Positions 26,734 to 36,216 of a DNA stretch of 64,000 bases are shown here, one piece after another. A program made the translations under genes and the position numbers. Below the pieces are notes generated by a model. It was given only the letters and a program-made list of their open reading frames with translations, was not told where the DNA came from and ran no database searches. Source of the DNA: Mycolicibacterium sp. MU0053 (lineage in GTDB: Bacteria > Actinomycetota > Actinomycetes > Mycobacteriales > Mycobacteriaceae); assembly GCF_963378095.1 (NCBI RefSeq), contig NZ_OY726397.1:1116001-1180000 (forward strand), written 5' to 3'. Position 1 is the first letter of the stretch; each line of letters opens with the position of its first letter.

Positions 26734-28227
26734 ATGAGCGCGACCACCACCAGATCCCACGTCGATGTGCTGATCGTCGGTGCCGGCATCTCCGGTCTCG
26801 GCGCCGCCTACTACCTGCAGACGCAGCGACCCGGCACCTCGTTCACGATCCTGGAAGCCCGCGGTGCGACGGGGGGCACGTGGGATCTGTTCCGTTACCC
26901 CGGCATCCGCTCCGACTCGGACCTGCACACCTTCGGCTACGAGTTCAAGCCGTGGCGCGACGAGGACGCGATCGCCTCGGCGGACAAGATCCTTTCCTAC
27001 CTTCGGGAGATGGTCGCGGAGAACGGAATCGAACGCCACATTCGGTTTCATCACAAGGTGGTCGGCGCGTCCTGGTGCAGCGACACCGCGCGCTGGACGG
27101 TGGACATCGAGCGCGCCGACACCGGCGAGCCGAGCCAACTCAGCGCCAACTGGATCTTCTGCGCCGGCGGCTATTACCGCTACGACGAGGGCTACACACC
27201 GCACTTCGCGGGCCGGGACCGGTTCACCGGGCCGATTGTGCATCCCCAGCACTGGCCGGCGGACCTCGACTACACCGGCAAGAAGGTCGTGGTCATCGGC
27301 AGCGGCGCCACCGCCGTGACCTTGGTGCCGGCGATGGCACGAACCGCGGCGCGGGTGACCATGCTGCAGCGCTCACCGACCTATGTGATGCCGGTGCCGG
27401 CGCGGGACACCTTTGCGAACGCCGCGCAGAAGTTGCTCGGTGCCGACCGCGGCTACGCGCTGGCACGCCGGAAGAACATGCTCAAGCAACAGCTGGTGTA
27501 CCAGTTCTGCCAGCGCTATCCCGACGCGGCGCGGCGGCTGATCCGCCGAGCCAACGCCAAGCGTCTCCCGGCGGGCTATCCGGTCGACGAGCATTTCAAC
27601 CCGACGTACAACCCGTGGGATCAGCGGTTGTGTGCGGTGCCCGACGCCGACCTGTTCGCCGCGATCAGCAGTGGCAGTGCCGAGGTGGTCACCGACCGCA
27701 TCGCGACCTTCACCGAAACAGGTATCCGGCTCGAGTCCGGTCGGGAGCTCGAAGCCGACATCATCGTCACGGCAACGGGATTGAACATTCAGCTGCTCGG
27801 CGGGATGACGCTGAACGTGGACGGGCGGCCGGTGGAGCCGGCCGAGAGCATCGTCTACAAGGGCATGATGCTGTCCGGCGTGCCCAACTTCGCCTACGCG
27901 TTCGGCTACACCAACTCGTCCTGGACGCTGAAGGTAGGTCTGCTCTGCGAACACCTCTGTCGACTGCTGGCGCACATGGATGCGCACGGCTACGACATCG
28001 CCTGCGCCGAGGTCGACCGCGCTGACATGACCACTCGGCCGTTCCTCGACTTCGACGCCGGATACGTGCGACGGGCGGTTGATCGGCTGCCGCGCCAGGG
28101 GGACAGCGCACCCTGGCAGACGTCGATGGGCTACCACGACGACGTCAGGCTGTTGCGTCACGACTCCGTGGTGGATCCGCACCTGAGCTTCCGCGCGGCC
28201 GTGGCCCAACCCGTCGGGGTCGGCTGA
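26734..28227 (+). CDS. Flavin-containing (Baeyer-Villiger type) monooxygenase
   Basis: This is a 497-residue FAD/NADPH monooxygenase close in length and motifs to EthA. It has the FAD-binding GAGISGLGAAYYL (about 15-27), GGTWDLFRYPGIRSDSD with the conserved Arg, and the NADPH-binding GSGATAVTL (near 190). A Baeyer-Villiger fingerprint-like region lies around residue 155 (CAGGYYRYDEGY). It would insert oxygen next to a ketone or oxidise a heteroatom; EthA activates thioamide prodrugs, but the natural substrate is unclear. The ATG at 26734 has AGGAG upstream. It is divergent from a PucR-type regulator. Confidence 0.9.
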   Translation: MSATTTRSHVDVLIVGAGISGLGAAYYLQTQRPGTSFTILEARGATGGTWDLFRYPGIRSDSDLHTFGYEFKPWRDEDAIASADKILSYLREMVAENGIERHIRFHHKVVGASWCSDTARWTVDIERADTGEPSQLSANWIFCAGGYYRYDEGYTPHFAGRDRFTGPIVHPQHWPADLDYTGKKVVVIGSGATAVTLVPAMARTAARVTMLQRSPTYVMPVPARDTFANAAQKLLGADRGYALARRKNMLKQQLVYQFCQRYPDAARRLIRRANAKRLPAGYPVDEHFNPTYNPWDQRLCAVPDADLFAAISSGSAEVVTDRIATFTETGIRLESGRELEADIIVTATGLNIQLLGGMTLNVDGRPVEPAESIVYKGMMLSGVPNFAYAFGYTNSSWTLKVGLLCEHLCRLLAHMDAHGYDIACAEVDRADMTTRPFLDFDAGYVRRAVDRLPRQGDSAPWQTSMGYHDDVRLLRHDSVVDPHLSFRAAVAQPVGVG

Positions 28228-28228
28228 C

Positions 28229-29083
28229 TCAGCCGAACTCCAGCAGTGTGAGCACTCCGCGCAGCGGATGAAACAGCTTCGAGGAGTGGGCCAGCGAGAT
28301 CAAGCCGTTGATCACCGCGCCGCGGCCGGGTTCCAGCTGGATGTCGCGCACGGACCGCACGCCCGGGAGGTCGATCAGTTTGGCCGCCTCGGTCGGGGTC
28401 AGGCTGAACGGCATCGCCGGCACGGTGTACTTCAGACTGGTTCGTAACCAGCCGCGCCGCGACAGACCCGCAAACCATGCCGGCGGCACGTCGAACAGCA
28501 TCTGCGCGCCCGGAAAACGCTTGGCGCACTCCGCAATCAGGTCAAGCGACTGCTCGGGCTGCAGGTACATCAACAGTCCCTCGGCGGTGATGAACACCCC
28601 GGCGGTGGCGTCGACCTGATCCATCCAGCCGTAGTCCAGCGCGGACTGCGCGCGCAACTCGATGCGCGGGGACGCCGGCAGCAGGCGATGCCGGATGTCC
28701 ACGATCGGCGGCAGGTCCACGGTCACCCACCGGAACCGGGCGCCGGGCAGTGCGGCATCGATGCGCCAGAAGCTGGTCTGCAACCCTTCCGCGAGGGCGA
28801 CCACCGTAGCATCTGGATGCGTGCTCAGGTACTTCGTGGTCCACCGGTCGAAGGTCTTGGCGCGGATCGACATGTCCTGGCGGGGCGAGCCGAACCGGGA
28901 GAAGTCGTAATCGATCGAGTCGAGGAGCCGGATGGCCATCGGGTCGTCGATCACGCCGTCGGGTCGGCCGGCCTCCCTGGCGCGGCCGTAGAGCGTGAGC
29001 AGCGCCGTCTCGGAGACGCCGGTCAGTTGAGCCTTGTGCTTCGTCGCATCGTTCTTGATGGCATCGTCACCCGGGGAAGTCAC
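28229..29083 (-). CDS. omt: SAM-dependent O-methyltransferase, Rv1153c-like
   Basis: This is a 284-residue methyltransferase of the leucine-carboxyl-methyltransferase-like (PPM1/TcmP) class. It shows LTGVSETALLTLYGRA at the N-terminus, VVALAEGLQTSFWR as the SAM loop, and VFITAEGLLMYL. It matches Rv1153c (omt) in sequence pattern and position. The start is a GTG at 29083 directly after GGAG, which is unusually close; no ATG is available in frame. The substrate is unknown. Its stop is separated by one base from the monooxygenase stop. Confidence 0.85.
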   Translation of the reverse strand: MTSPGDDAIKNDATKHKAQLTGVSETALLTLYGRAREAGRPDGVIDDPMAIRLLDSIDYDFSRFGSPRQDMSIRAKTFDRWTTKYLSTHPDATVVALAEGLQTSFWRIDAALPGARFRWVTVDLPPIVDIRHRLLPASPRIELRAQSALDYGWMDQVDATAGVFITAEGLLMYLQPEQSLDLIAECAKRFPGAQMLFDVPPAWFAGLSRRGWLRTSLKYTVPAMPFSLTPTEAAKLIDLPGVRSVRDIQLEPGRGAVINGLISLAHSSKLFHPLRGVLTLLEFG

Positions 29084-29093
29084 CTCCGCGAGA

Positions 29094-29612
29094 CTACCGG
29101 CTGAGCACCTTTCCCAGCGTGCGCAGGTTTCGGGTGGTTGTCGACGACTTGTAGCGCTTCTTGCCCATGGTTCGGCCGACAGCCGAGGCAAGGGTGGCGG
29201 CACGGACCACCTGCCAGTACAGCACCCCGTCGCCGCGGGCGATCTTCTCCTCGTCGGTCGGGGGCAGTTCGGCCAACTCGTCGAGCACCTCGGGGTCGGT
29301 GACGAACGTGACGTAGGAGTGGTGGCCCTGCATCTCGCGCTCGAATGGATAGGCCTCGTCGACGGCGCGCACGGTGTCGAGGTCGTAGACCAACACCCAG
29401 GCCTCGTAGCCGAACGCATCGCGCAACGCCTTTTCGGCCTTGCTCCGCACCGTGCGGGCGGCGGCCCGCGAGTCGAGCACGACGTTGCCGCTGGCAAGCA
29501 CGGTCGCCACGTTGTCGAAGCCGGCGTCTTCGAAGACCCGTGCGACCTCGGCCATCTTCAGATTCACCCCGCCGACGTTGACGCCGCGCAGGAAAGCGAC
29601 ATAGCGCGTCAT
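29094..29612 (-). CDS. DUF1697 family protein
   Basis: This 172-residue protein begins MTRYVAFLRGVNVGGVNLKM and carries the signature of the DUF1697 family (YVAFLRGINVGG, then LASGNVVL). The start is set at 29612 because the family motif begins there, although the frame stays open further upstream. No function is established for the family. It is adjacent to and in the same orientation as the omt gene, 10 bases upstream of it, so the two are probably co-transcribed. Confidence 0.88.
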   Translation of the reverse strand: MTRYVAFLRGVNVGGVNLKMAEVARVFEDAGFDNVATVLASGNVVLDSRAAARTVRSKAEKALRDAFGYEAWVLVYDLDTVRAVDEAYPFEREMQGHHSYVTFVTDPEVLDELAELPPTDEEKIARGDGVLYWQVVRAATLASAVGRTMGKKRYKSSTTTRNLRTLGKVLSR

Positions 29613-29649
29613 GGGTTTGATAGTAGTGAGACCCAGGCCCGGCAAGTAG

Positions 29650-30102
<453 letters not shown>

Positions 30103-30122
30103 CCTTCCGCACGAGCACACCC

Positions 30123-30159
30123 CCCACCCCTTTTGCGCGGCCCACCCCTTTTTTGCGCG
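30123..30159. repeat. Two-copy tandem repeat
   Basis: CCCACCCCTTTTGCGCG (30123-30139) is followed after one base by CCCACCCCTTTTTTGCGCG (30141-30159), differing by two extra T. It lies in the 146-base gap before the DUF5302 gene and is the most T-rich part of this area. It may be a duplicated regulatory site or slippage product. Confidence 0.6.
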
Positions 30160-30248
30160 ACCGTGCGTGTCCCCGCCCAACACGCCGGGCAGTCGACGTG
30201 TTCTGCGCACGTTCGAGCAGGCGCGAAAGCGGCGTAAGGTTGCCCCCT

Positions 30249-30422
30249 ATGGGCAAGCATGAAATGCCAGAAGACGAAACCAAGAAGAAGTTTCGCGAGG
30301 CGCTGGAACGCAAGAATTCGAAGTCCGCGGCGGGTTCCGCACACACCGACTCCGGGCCGAAACCACCCAAGGCGCAGGGACCGGTCGACGGGCGACGGGA
30401 ATTCCGCCGCAAGAGCGGGTAA
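30249..30422 (+). CDS. DUF5302 small basic protein
   Basis: This 57-residue hydrophilic protein starts MGKHEMPEDETKKKFREAL and ends RREFRRKSG. The pattern matches actinobacterial DUF5302 proteins, which are short, highly charged and probably partly disordered. No enzymatic role is known. The ATG at 30249 is preceded by only a weak purine stretch. The stop is one base from the end of the convergent acyltransferase gene. Confidence 0.85.
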   Translation: MGKHEMPEDETKKKFREALERKNSKSAAGSAHTDSGPKPPKAQGPVDGRREFRRKSG

Positions 30423-30423
30423 C

Positions 30424-31737
30424 TCAGCGCGGCGTGACGGTCGCCGGGACCTTGGTCGCCGACGACGAGTAGCTGAGCAGTCGCGCGCCGATCAATCCCG
30501 CGAGCATCACTGCGACACAGGCGATTCCGTCGTCCTTCAAGCCCCACTTCACCGCGGCCAGGATCGCCACGCCGGACAGGCACAGTAGGGTGCCCACCGC
30601 CGCGCTGCGGGTACCCGGCGCCGGTGCGACGGCGCCATCCCAGCCCGGCAGCCGATTGTTCTCCAGCGGCCGCAGCGTCATGAACAGCACCAGCACGACT
30701 GCGATCACGAGCGCGAGTTGAACGACGCTGAGCAAGACGAAGTGGGGTTCGCCGGGATACCGGTACAGGCCCAGGTAGCAGCACGCCAGGTGGGTGAACA
30801 GCAGCGCCGGCATGTGCCACAGGTACAGCGTCATGGCGCCGGAGTTGCCGATCGCGGTCAGCCACCACACCCGCGGTCGCCGGGCCCAGCGATTGATCGC
30901 CGGGGCCGCGGCAATCGCGAACGCGCACATCATGATTGCGTGCCCGGCCAGCAGCAGCGACGGCGGCGTCATATTCGCCAGCCGTTGGCCTTCGATGCCG
31001 ACCAGGCTCACCTCATAGGGCCCGAAGGCCAGTAGCGCCAGGTTGATCCCGACCATCGCGAGTCCGGTCCGCAGGGCGGCGCGCCCGTCGAGCAGGCCGC
31101 GCCGGTACGCCACCCCGAACATCCCCGGGATCAACCACACCGCCATGTTCAGATAACCCAGTGGCGCCGCGCCGGGCAGGTGCAGCCGCACCACGTCGAC
31201 CAGCACCACCATCAGATAGACCGCGAGCACCCCGGCGACGAGCCGCCCCGGGGTGGCGATCCGGTACAGCACCGGAATGGTCGCCAACATCAGCACGTAC
31301 GCGCCCAGGAACCACAGCAGTTGCACGCTGATCCCGGCGATCGGCTCGTAGACATGGATCGGCAGCAGCGGATGCAATGCCGTCAGCGTGATCGCCCAGA
31401 ACGCCAGGTAGTAGAACACCGGACGGAACAACCGCGTGCAGCGCTTCATCAGCCAACCGCCCCAGGACGCGCCCGGGGTCCAGGAGGTCACGCTCGCGGC
31501 GGCGCCCGCGAAGAAGAACAACGGCATGATCTGCAGCAGCCAGGTCAGCGCCTGAAACACCACCGAGGTGGTCAGCAGGTTGTCCCAGATGAACACCTCG
31601 TCGCGGATCATGCTGGTGGCCATGACGGTGTGCCCGGCAACCACCCCGATCAGGGCGCAGATGCGGATGACGTCGATGGCTCGATCACGGTCGGCCGGGG
31701 TCTGCGACGCGACCTCGGCGGGTGTGGGAAAGCGCAT
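30424..31737 (-). CDS. Membrane acyltransferase (acyltransferase 3 family)
   Basis: This is a 437-residue protein with about ten or eleven transmembrane helices. The N-terminal DRDRAIDVIRICALIGVVAGH places the conserved His of acyltransferase-3 proteins in helix 1, and a Arg-rich loop (MKRCTRLFRPVFYY) follows helix 2. Such enzymes move acyl groups onto carbohydrates or lipids of the envelope. The C-terminal 60 residues lack family motifs. The target glycan or lipid cannot be inferred. Confidence 0.85.
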   Translation of the reverse strand: MRFPTPAEVASQTPADRDRAIDVIRICALIGVVAGHTVMATSMIRDEVFIWDNLLTTSVVFQALTWLLQIMPLFFFAGAAASVTSWTPGASWGGWLMKRCTRLFRPVFYYLAFWAITLTALHPLLPIHVYEPIAGISVQLLWFLGAYVLMLATIPVLYRIATPGRLVAGVLAVYLMVVLVDVVRLHLPGAAPLGYLNMAVWLIPGMFGVAYRRGLLDGRAALRTGLAMVGINLALLAFGPYEVSLVGIEGQRLANMTPPSLLLAGHAIMMCAFAIAAAPAINRWARRPRVWWLTAIGNSGAMTLYLWHMPALLFTHLACCYLGLYRYPGEPHFVLLSVVQLALVIAVVLVLFMTLRPLENNRLPGWDGAVAPAPGTRSAAVGTLLCLSGVAILAAVKWGLKDDGIACVAVMLAGLIGARLLSYSSSATKVPATVTPR

Positions 31738-31814
31738 GCGGCAAATCTAAGCCGTGGTCAGGTAAGTAGAAGTCACTAATTTTCGGGCCGGGCCGGGCCG
31801 GGTTCGGCGCCCCG

Positions 31815-32111
31815 CTACTGCACCGGGCAGGCGTACTTGCGGGCGACATCCATCAACCGCTGGGCTGAGCCCGGACCGATCACGCCTTGCGCGGCGAGTT
31901 CCAACCCGATGTATCCGGGAATGCCGCCCACACACGCCTGGTGGGCGACGCGCCACGCGGTGTCGGGATTCAAGTGGAATCCGTTGCGCTCGAGACCTTG
32001 CAGGTAGCCGTCGAATTCCGGCGTGCCCTGCGCGGGCAGAGCCGCGGCCGAGCCGGCCAAGGCAACAGCGGTGGCCACCACCCCGATCAGAAGTGCCGTC
32101 ACACGTCCCAT
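31815..32111 (-). CDS. Secreted DUF732 protein
   Basis: This is a 98-residue exported protein with a signal peptide (1-24, ending SAAALPA). A DUF732-like domain has two Cys (near 60 and 95) likely to form a disulfide, and the typical GYLQGLERNGFHLNPDTA region. DUF732 proteins are common small mycobacterial secreted proteins with no known function. The start at 32111 follows a GGGGGGAT ribosome-binding site; a longer frame to 32162 lacks such a site and would spoil the signal peptide. Confidence 0.85.
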   Translation of the reverse strand: MGRVTALLIGVVATAVALAGSAAALPAQGTPEFDGYLQGLERNGFHLNPDTAWRVAHQACVGGIPGYIGLELAAQGVIGPGSAQRLMDVARKYACPVQ

Positions 32112-32208
32112 GTCGATCCCCCCTTGAAACCTGTACCGCGATAACCGGCTACACAGTCCCACAGTCCACCGACACCCTCGGCGGAAGGGACCCGCCTAGA
32201 CTGCAGGC

Positions 32209-32793
32209 ATGGCAAACCTGCAGCTCGCTCAAGATCCCGCGGCGGATGCGCTGCTGGAATCCAACCCGCTGGCCCTGCTGATCGGGATGCTGCTCGATCA
32301 ACAGATACCCATGGAAGTGGCGTTCGCCGGCCCCAAGAAGATCGCCGACCGCATCGGTGAACTCGACGCGCGCGTGATCGCCGAATACGACCCGGAGAAG
32401 TTCGCCGCGCTGTGCGCCGAAACTCCTGCGGTGCACCGGTTTCCGGGTTCGATGTCCAAGCGGATCCAGGACCTGGCCCGCATCATCGTCGACGAGTACG
32501 ACGGCGGCGCCGCGGCAGTGTGGACCGAGGGCAACCCCGACGGCCGCGAGTTGCTGCTGCGGCTCAAGCGGCTGCCCGGATTCGGCGATCAGAAGGCCCG
32601 CATCTTCCTGGCGCTGCTGGGCAAGCAGTACGGCCTGACCGCGCCGGGGTGGCGGGCAGCGGCCGGCGATTACGGCAAGGCCGGCACCCATATGTCGGTG
32701 GCCGATGTGCTGGACGCCGAGTCGCTGGGTCAGGTGCGCAGCTACAAGAAAAAGATGAAGGCCCAAGCCAAGGACGCCAAAGCCAAGGCCTGA
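32209..32793 (+). CDS. HhH-GPD-type protein, Rv1156-like
   Basis: This is a 194-residue protein of the HhH-GPD base-excision DNA glycosylase superfamily. It shows NPLALLIGMLLDQQIPMEVAF at the N-terminus and LKRLPGFGDQKARIFLALLG as the helix-hairpin-helix, matching Rv1156. A catalytic Lys/Asp pair as in EndoIII is not evident, so glycosylase activity is uncertain. The C-terminus is very Lys-rich (KKKMKAQAKDAKAKA), which suits nucleic-acid binding. It diverges from the DUF732 gene. Confidence 0.88.
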   Translation: MANLQLAQDPAADALLESNPLALLIGMLLDQQIPMEVAFAGPKKIADRIGELDARVIAEYDPEKFAALCAETPAVHRFPGSMSKRIQDLARIIVDEYDGGAAAVWTEGNPDGRELLLRLKRLPGFGDQKARIFLALLGKQYGLTAPGWRAAAGDYGKAGTHMSVADVLDAESLGQVRSYKKKMKAQAKDAKAKA

Positions 32794-32869
32794 CGACGAG
32801 CGCTCACCTGGGTACACCGCGCCCGGCGTGTCGCGTACCTAGATGGCCGCTCGCGCAGGCAGCCCGGGA

Positions 32870-33850
32870 TCAGGGGACGACCGAGGAACCGATGGTCGGC
32901 ATGAACTGGCACTGCGTGTCGACGGTGGTGACCTGACCGAAGATCGTCGACATGATGCTGCCGGATCCGGTGTCGGCGATGGCCGTGAGCGTGGTCGGTC
33001 CCGCCGGGTTGATGTCGTCGCGCGGTTCGAGCGTCGCGCTGCCGGACTTGCCGGTGGTGAGGTTGACCCAGGTGACGTTGAGCGGCAGCTTCTGCTCGTC
33101 GGCCGGTGCCGAGGTGCCGACGGCGGTGAACACGTAGGCGGTCTGACCGGGGCCGGGTCCCGGTGTCGGGATGGTCGCCGGTCCGGCGACCGAGATCGCG
33201 GTAGCGATCGAGTTGCCCCCGTCGGGCAGGCATCCGTTGCCGATCGACGGATACAGGAAGTCTTGCTTCACCGGGGCGTCCGGGCCGAAGACGGCGGCGC
33301 CCTCGGGTGCCGCGGCGGGTGCCGGGGCAGGCGCCTCGGGGGCGGGTGCCGGCGGCGGCGCGGCGGCCTCGGGAGCCGGGGCCGGCGCCGCTTCGGGTGC
33401 CGGTGCGGCCGCGGGGACGGCTTCGATCGCGGGACCGACGGCGTGGGCCGGATCGATGCCGGGTGCCAGGTGCGCCGCGGCACCGGGCACCACACCGGCC
33501 GGTGGGGTGTGCGGGACACCGGCTGCGGGAGCGGGGGCCAGCGCCCCGGGCGGATCCGAGACGAACTGGCTCACCGCCGCGGCCAGATTATGGGTCTCCG
33601 CCGGCGCGTCGCCGTTCTGGGTGAAGGCCGACGCGGCGGCCATCAGCATCTGGGCGGCGTTGGACGGATCGCCCGCGGCCTGCTGAATCGCTGGGCTCAG
33701 GCTCTGCATTGCCGACAGACCCGGAGCCTGCAGGCCGTCGATGGGCAGCGGTGCCGGCGCGGCGGGTTCGGCGGCGGCGACACCGGCGAACGTCAGCGCG
33801 ACCGTCGAGCCGACGACCAACGTGGCGAGCAGGTTCCGGGTCTGCGACAT
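32870..33850 (-). CDS. Ala/Pro-rich secreted protein, Rv1157c-like
   Basis: This is a 326-residue exported protein. A signal peptide (1-28) is followed by a helical region, a 90-residue Pro/Ala/Glu low-complexity linker (about 100-190) and a C-terminal globular domain (about 195-326) with two Cys (GNGCLPD, TQCQFMP). It corresponds to Rv1157c by position. The start is the ATG of MSQTRN. The early segment PGLSAMQSLSPAIQQ resembles PGLSMVEQFVDPAKA in the next protein, suggesting the two are duplicates. It probably acts in the cell wall. Confidence 0.82.
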   Translation of the reverse strand: MSQTRNLLATLVVGSTVALTFAGVAAAEPAAPAPLPIDGLQAPGLSAMQSLSPAIQQAAGDPSNAAQMLMAAASAFTQNGDAPAETHNLAAAVSQFVSDPPGALAPAPAAGVPHTPPAGVVPGAAAHLAPGIDPAHAVGPAIEAVPAAAPAPEAAPAPAPEAAAPPPAPAPEAPAPAPAAAPEGAAVFGPDAPVKQDFLYPSIGNGCLPDGGNSIATAISVAGPATIPTPGPGPGQTAYVFTAVGTSAPADEQKLPLNVTWVNLTTGKSGSATLEPRDDINPAGPTTLTAIADTGSGSIMSTIFGQVTTVDTQCQFMPTIGSSVVP

Positions 33851-33887
33851 GGGGGAGTCCAATCCTCGAGGAGTCAGCGTGGCGCGA

Positions 33888-34472
33888 TCAGGGCAGTGCG
33901 GCGGTGGGGAACAGCGAGGCCAGCGCCGGGGCGGTGGCCGGTGCGGCTGCCGACGGCGTGCCCGCCGCGGTGGCGGCGGCCTGGGCCGGCGTCATGGCGG
34001 AGAAGCCGCCGGGCAGCAGCCCGACCAGGTCACCCGGGAAGGACACCTGCTGGGGTAGCGGCACCGGAAGCCCGGGGACCTGCGGCAGCGTGATCTCGGC
34101 ACCGGGCTGCGGCACCGCCGGCGTGGCCGGCATGCCCGGCAGGGTGCTGGCGGGCACCGTCGGGGCCGTGGCGGGCATGCCCGGCAGCTGCTGCGGCAGA
34201 TTCACGGAGGCGGTGGCCACCGGCGGCGGGGCGGCCGGCGCCGCCGGGGTGGCCGGGGTGCCGGTGAGGATCGACGCGGCGTTCTGCAGCAGCTGCGGAG
34301 CCTTGGCCGGGTCGACGAACTGCTCCACCATGCTCAGACCCGGCACGTTCGGCGCCGGAACTGGCGGTGCCGGGGCGACGGGGTCGGCTTTGGCGATCCC
34401 GCCGGTCAACAGTGCGGCGCCGGCGCCGACGACGATTGCGGTGGTGGACAACGCGCTTCTGATTCCTGACAT
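33888..34472 (-). CDS. Ala/Pro-rich secreted protein, Rv1158c-like
   Basis: This is a 194-residue exported protein with a signal peptide (1-30, ending GIAKADP) and an Ala/Pro/Val-rich body containing repeated LPGMPAT units. It corresponds to Rv1158c. The N-terminal third, after the signal peptide, is similar to the same part of the adjacent Rv1157c-like protein, but the globular C-terminal domain of that protein is absent. The start is the ATG at 34472 (MSGIRS). It lies 37 bases before the next gene on the same strand and is probably in an operon with it. The 255 bases upstream, to pimE, hold no gene. Confidence 0.8.
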   Translation of the reverse strand: MSGIRSALSTTAIVVGAGAALLTGGIAKADPVAPAPPVPAPNVPGLSMVEQFVDPAKAPQLLQNAASILTGTPATPAAPAAPPPVATASVNLPQQLPGMPATAPTVPASTLPGMPATPAVPQPGAEITLPQVPGLPVPLPQQVSFPGDLVGLLPGGFSAMTPAQAAATAAGTPSAAAPATAPALASLFPTAALP

Positions 34473-34727
34473 GGCTCCCAATCCCTTGCTTCATGCGGTT
34501 GAAGCCGAAGCTACGGTGTTACTGATGAGACTCAAGTGACACGTGTGGCATTTATGCGACCGTTATCGAAGCGAGAGTCGGCTGACACCGCAGGGTCCGC
34601 CCCGGGAGGTCCGGGGCGGTTCGCGTCGAATTCACCCCTCAGTGCGGTTCGCCGGCGGGCCCGTCCCGGCCCACCGGGCCGTCCGAAACCCGAGCCCAGA
34701 CGTTAAAGTCGGCCGATCGACACACTT

Positions 34728-35942
34728 GTGAAGAACCCGCGGGCAACGCTGCTGCGCCTGGCTCCCGTGCTGTTGCTGGTCAGCATCGCCGCGCGGTTGG
34801 CGTGGACGTATCTGGTGCCCACCGGGGCCAACTTCGTGGATCTGCACGTCTACATCGGCGGCGCGCAGGCGCTCGACGTCCCCGGCACGCTCTACGGCTA
34901 CGTCTACGCCGAGCAGACGCCGGACTTCCCGCTGCCGTTCACCTACCCGCCCTTCGCCGCGGTGGTGTTCTATCCCCTGACATTGCTGCCGTTCGAGGTG
35001 GTGGCTTTGGGGTGGACGCTGGGCATCATGGCCGCGCTCTACGGGGTGGTGCGGATCAGCCAGCGGCTACTCGGCCTCATCGGCGGTCGCCGCAGCGCGA
35101 TGCTGTGGACCGCGGTGGGGATCTGGACCGAACCGTTGCGCAGCACGTTCGACTACGGGCAGGTCAACGTGTTGCTGGTGCTGTGCGTGCTGTGCGCGGT
35201 GTACAGCAGCAGATGGTGGCTCTCGGGTCTGTTGCTCGGGCTGGCCGCCGGCGTCAAGCTGACCCCGGCCGTCGGCGGGCTGTACTTCGTGGGCGTGCGC
35301 CGATGGGGAGCGGCCGCGTTCGCCGCCGTCGTCTTCTTCGCCACGGTGGGGGTGGCGCTGCTGATCGTGGGCGAGCAGGCGCGGTACTACTTCACCGATC
35401 TGCTCGGTGACGCGGATCGGGTGGGCCCGGTGGGCACGTCGTTCAATCAATCGTGGCGGGGCGGCATTTCGCGCATCCTGGGTCACGACGCCGAGTACGG
35501 GCCGCTGGTGTTGGGGGCCATCGCGGTGACGGCCGTGGTGGCCTGGCTGGCCTGGCGGTCGGTGGCCGCAGCGCCGGGCGAGCCCGACCGGCTGGGTTTG
35601 ATCGTGGTGGTGCAACTGTTCGGGCTGCTGCTGTCACCGATCTCCTGGACCCACCACTGGGTGTGGCTGCTACCGCTGATGATCTGGCTTGTCCAAGGTC
35701 CGTACCGGTTTCTGCGCGAGGCGCGACTGCTCGGATGGGGCTGGCTCGCCCTGACGCTGATCGGGGTGCCGTGGCTGCTCAGCTTCGCCCAGCCGAGCAT
35801 CTGGGAGGTCGGCCGCCCGTGGTATCTGGCCTGGGCAGGGCTGGTTTACACCGTGGCCACGGTGGCGACGATGTGCTGGATCGCGGCGCTGCGACTCAGG
35901 TTTCCGGGCGGCCGACGATCGAGTCGATATCGCGCGCCATAG
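34728..35942 (+). CDS. pimE: Polyprenol-phosphate-mannose-dependent mannosyltransferase PimE
   Basis: This is a 404-residue GT-C glycosyltransferase. PimE adds an alpha-1,2-mannose to Ac1PIM4 on the outer face of the membrane on the way to PIM6. The conserved Asp of GT-C enzymes is in NFVDLHVY (residue 38), and about ten or eleven membrane helices follow; [11 protein letters not shown] and [10 protein letters not shown] are near-identical to M. tuberculosis PimE. The GTG start at 34728 gives an N-terminus shorter than the annotated Rv1159. The C-terminal end overlaps the convergent phhB gene by 47 bases. LpqW, which modulates this branch point, is encoded 16 kb away in the same window. Confidence 0.93.
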   Translation: MKNPRATLLRLAPVLLLVSIAARLAWTYLVPTGANFVDLHVYIGGAQALDVPGTLYGYVYAEQTPDFPLPFTYPPFAAVVFYPLTLLPFEVVALGWTLGIMAALYGVVRISQRLLGLIGGRRSAMLWTAVGIWTEPLRSTFDYGQVNVLLVLCVLCAVYSSRWWLSGLLLGLAAGVKLTPAVGGLYFVGVRRWGAAAFAAVVFFATVGVALLIVGEQARYYFTDLLGDADRVGPVGTSFNQSWRGGISRILGHDAEYGPLVLGAIAVTAVVAWLAWRSVAAAPGEPDRLGLIVVVQLFGLLLSPISWTHHWVWLLPLMIWLVQGPYRFLREARLLGWGWLALTLIGVPWLLSFAQPSIWEVGRPWYLAWAGLVYTVATVATMCWIAALRLRFPGGRRSSRYRAP

Positions 35943-36189
35943 CGACATCCTTGTCGGTGATTCCGCCCGCCGAATGCGTCACCAGCGCGAAAGTCACGGT
36001 CCGCCAGCGGATGTCGATATCGGGGTGGTGATCCTCGGATTCGGCGTGCTCGGCGACCCGCCGCACCGCGTCGATCCCGTCGAGAAACGACCCGAATTTG
36101 ATCGAACGGCGCAGCGCCCCGTCCGATCGTTGCCAACCGTCGAGGTCCTTGGCGGCGGCGTCCACTTGTTCATCGGTTAACACAGCCAT
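35896..36189 (-). CDS. phhB: Pterin-4-alpha-carbinolamine dehydratase
   Basis: This is a 97-residue protein with the PCD motif [11 protein letters not shown], in which the adjacent His residues and a later His (LVTHSAG) form the active site, and a closing [11 protein letters not shown]. It dehydrates 4a-hydroxytetrahydropterin; in bacteria it can also act as a scaffold or moonlighting protein. The position matches Rv1159A. It converges with and overlaps the end of pimE by 47 bases and diverges from mutT2. Confidence 0.9.
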   Translation of the reverse strand: MAVLTDEQVDAAAKDLDGWQRSDGALRRSIKFGSFLDGIDAVRRVAEHAESEDHHPDIDIRWRTVTFALVTHSAGGITDKDVAMARDIDSIVGRPET

Positions 36190-36216
36190 ACTTCGACGGT
36201 ATACCGTCTCTGGATC

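Noticed and set aside
31783..31801. Short CGGGC/CGGGCCGG iteration
   Set aside because: Too short and simple to claim function; probably the downstream flank of the DUF732 gene.
33300..33430. GC-rich repetitive stretch that might suggest a DNA repeat array
   Set aside because: It encodes the Pro/Ala/Glu linker of the Rv1157c-like protein; the repetition is codon-level low complexity, not an array with spacers.
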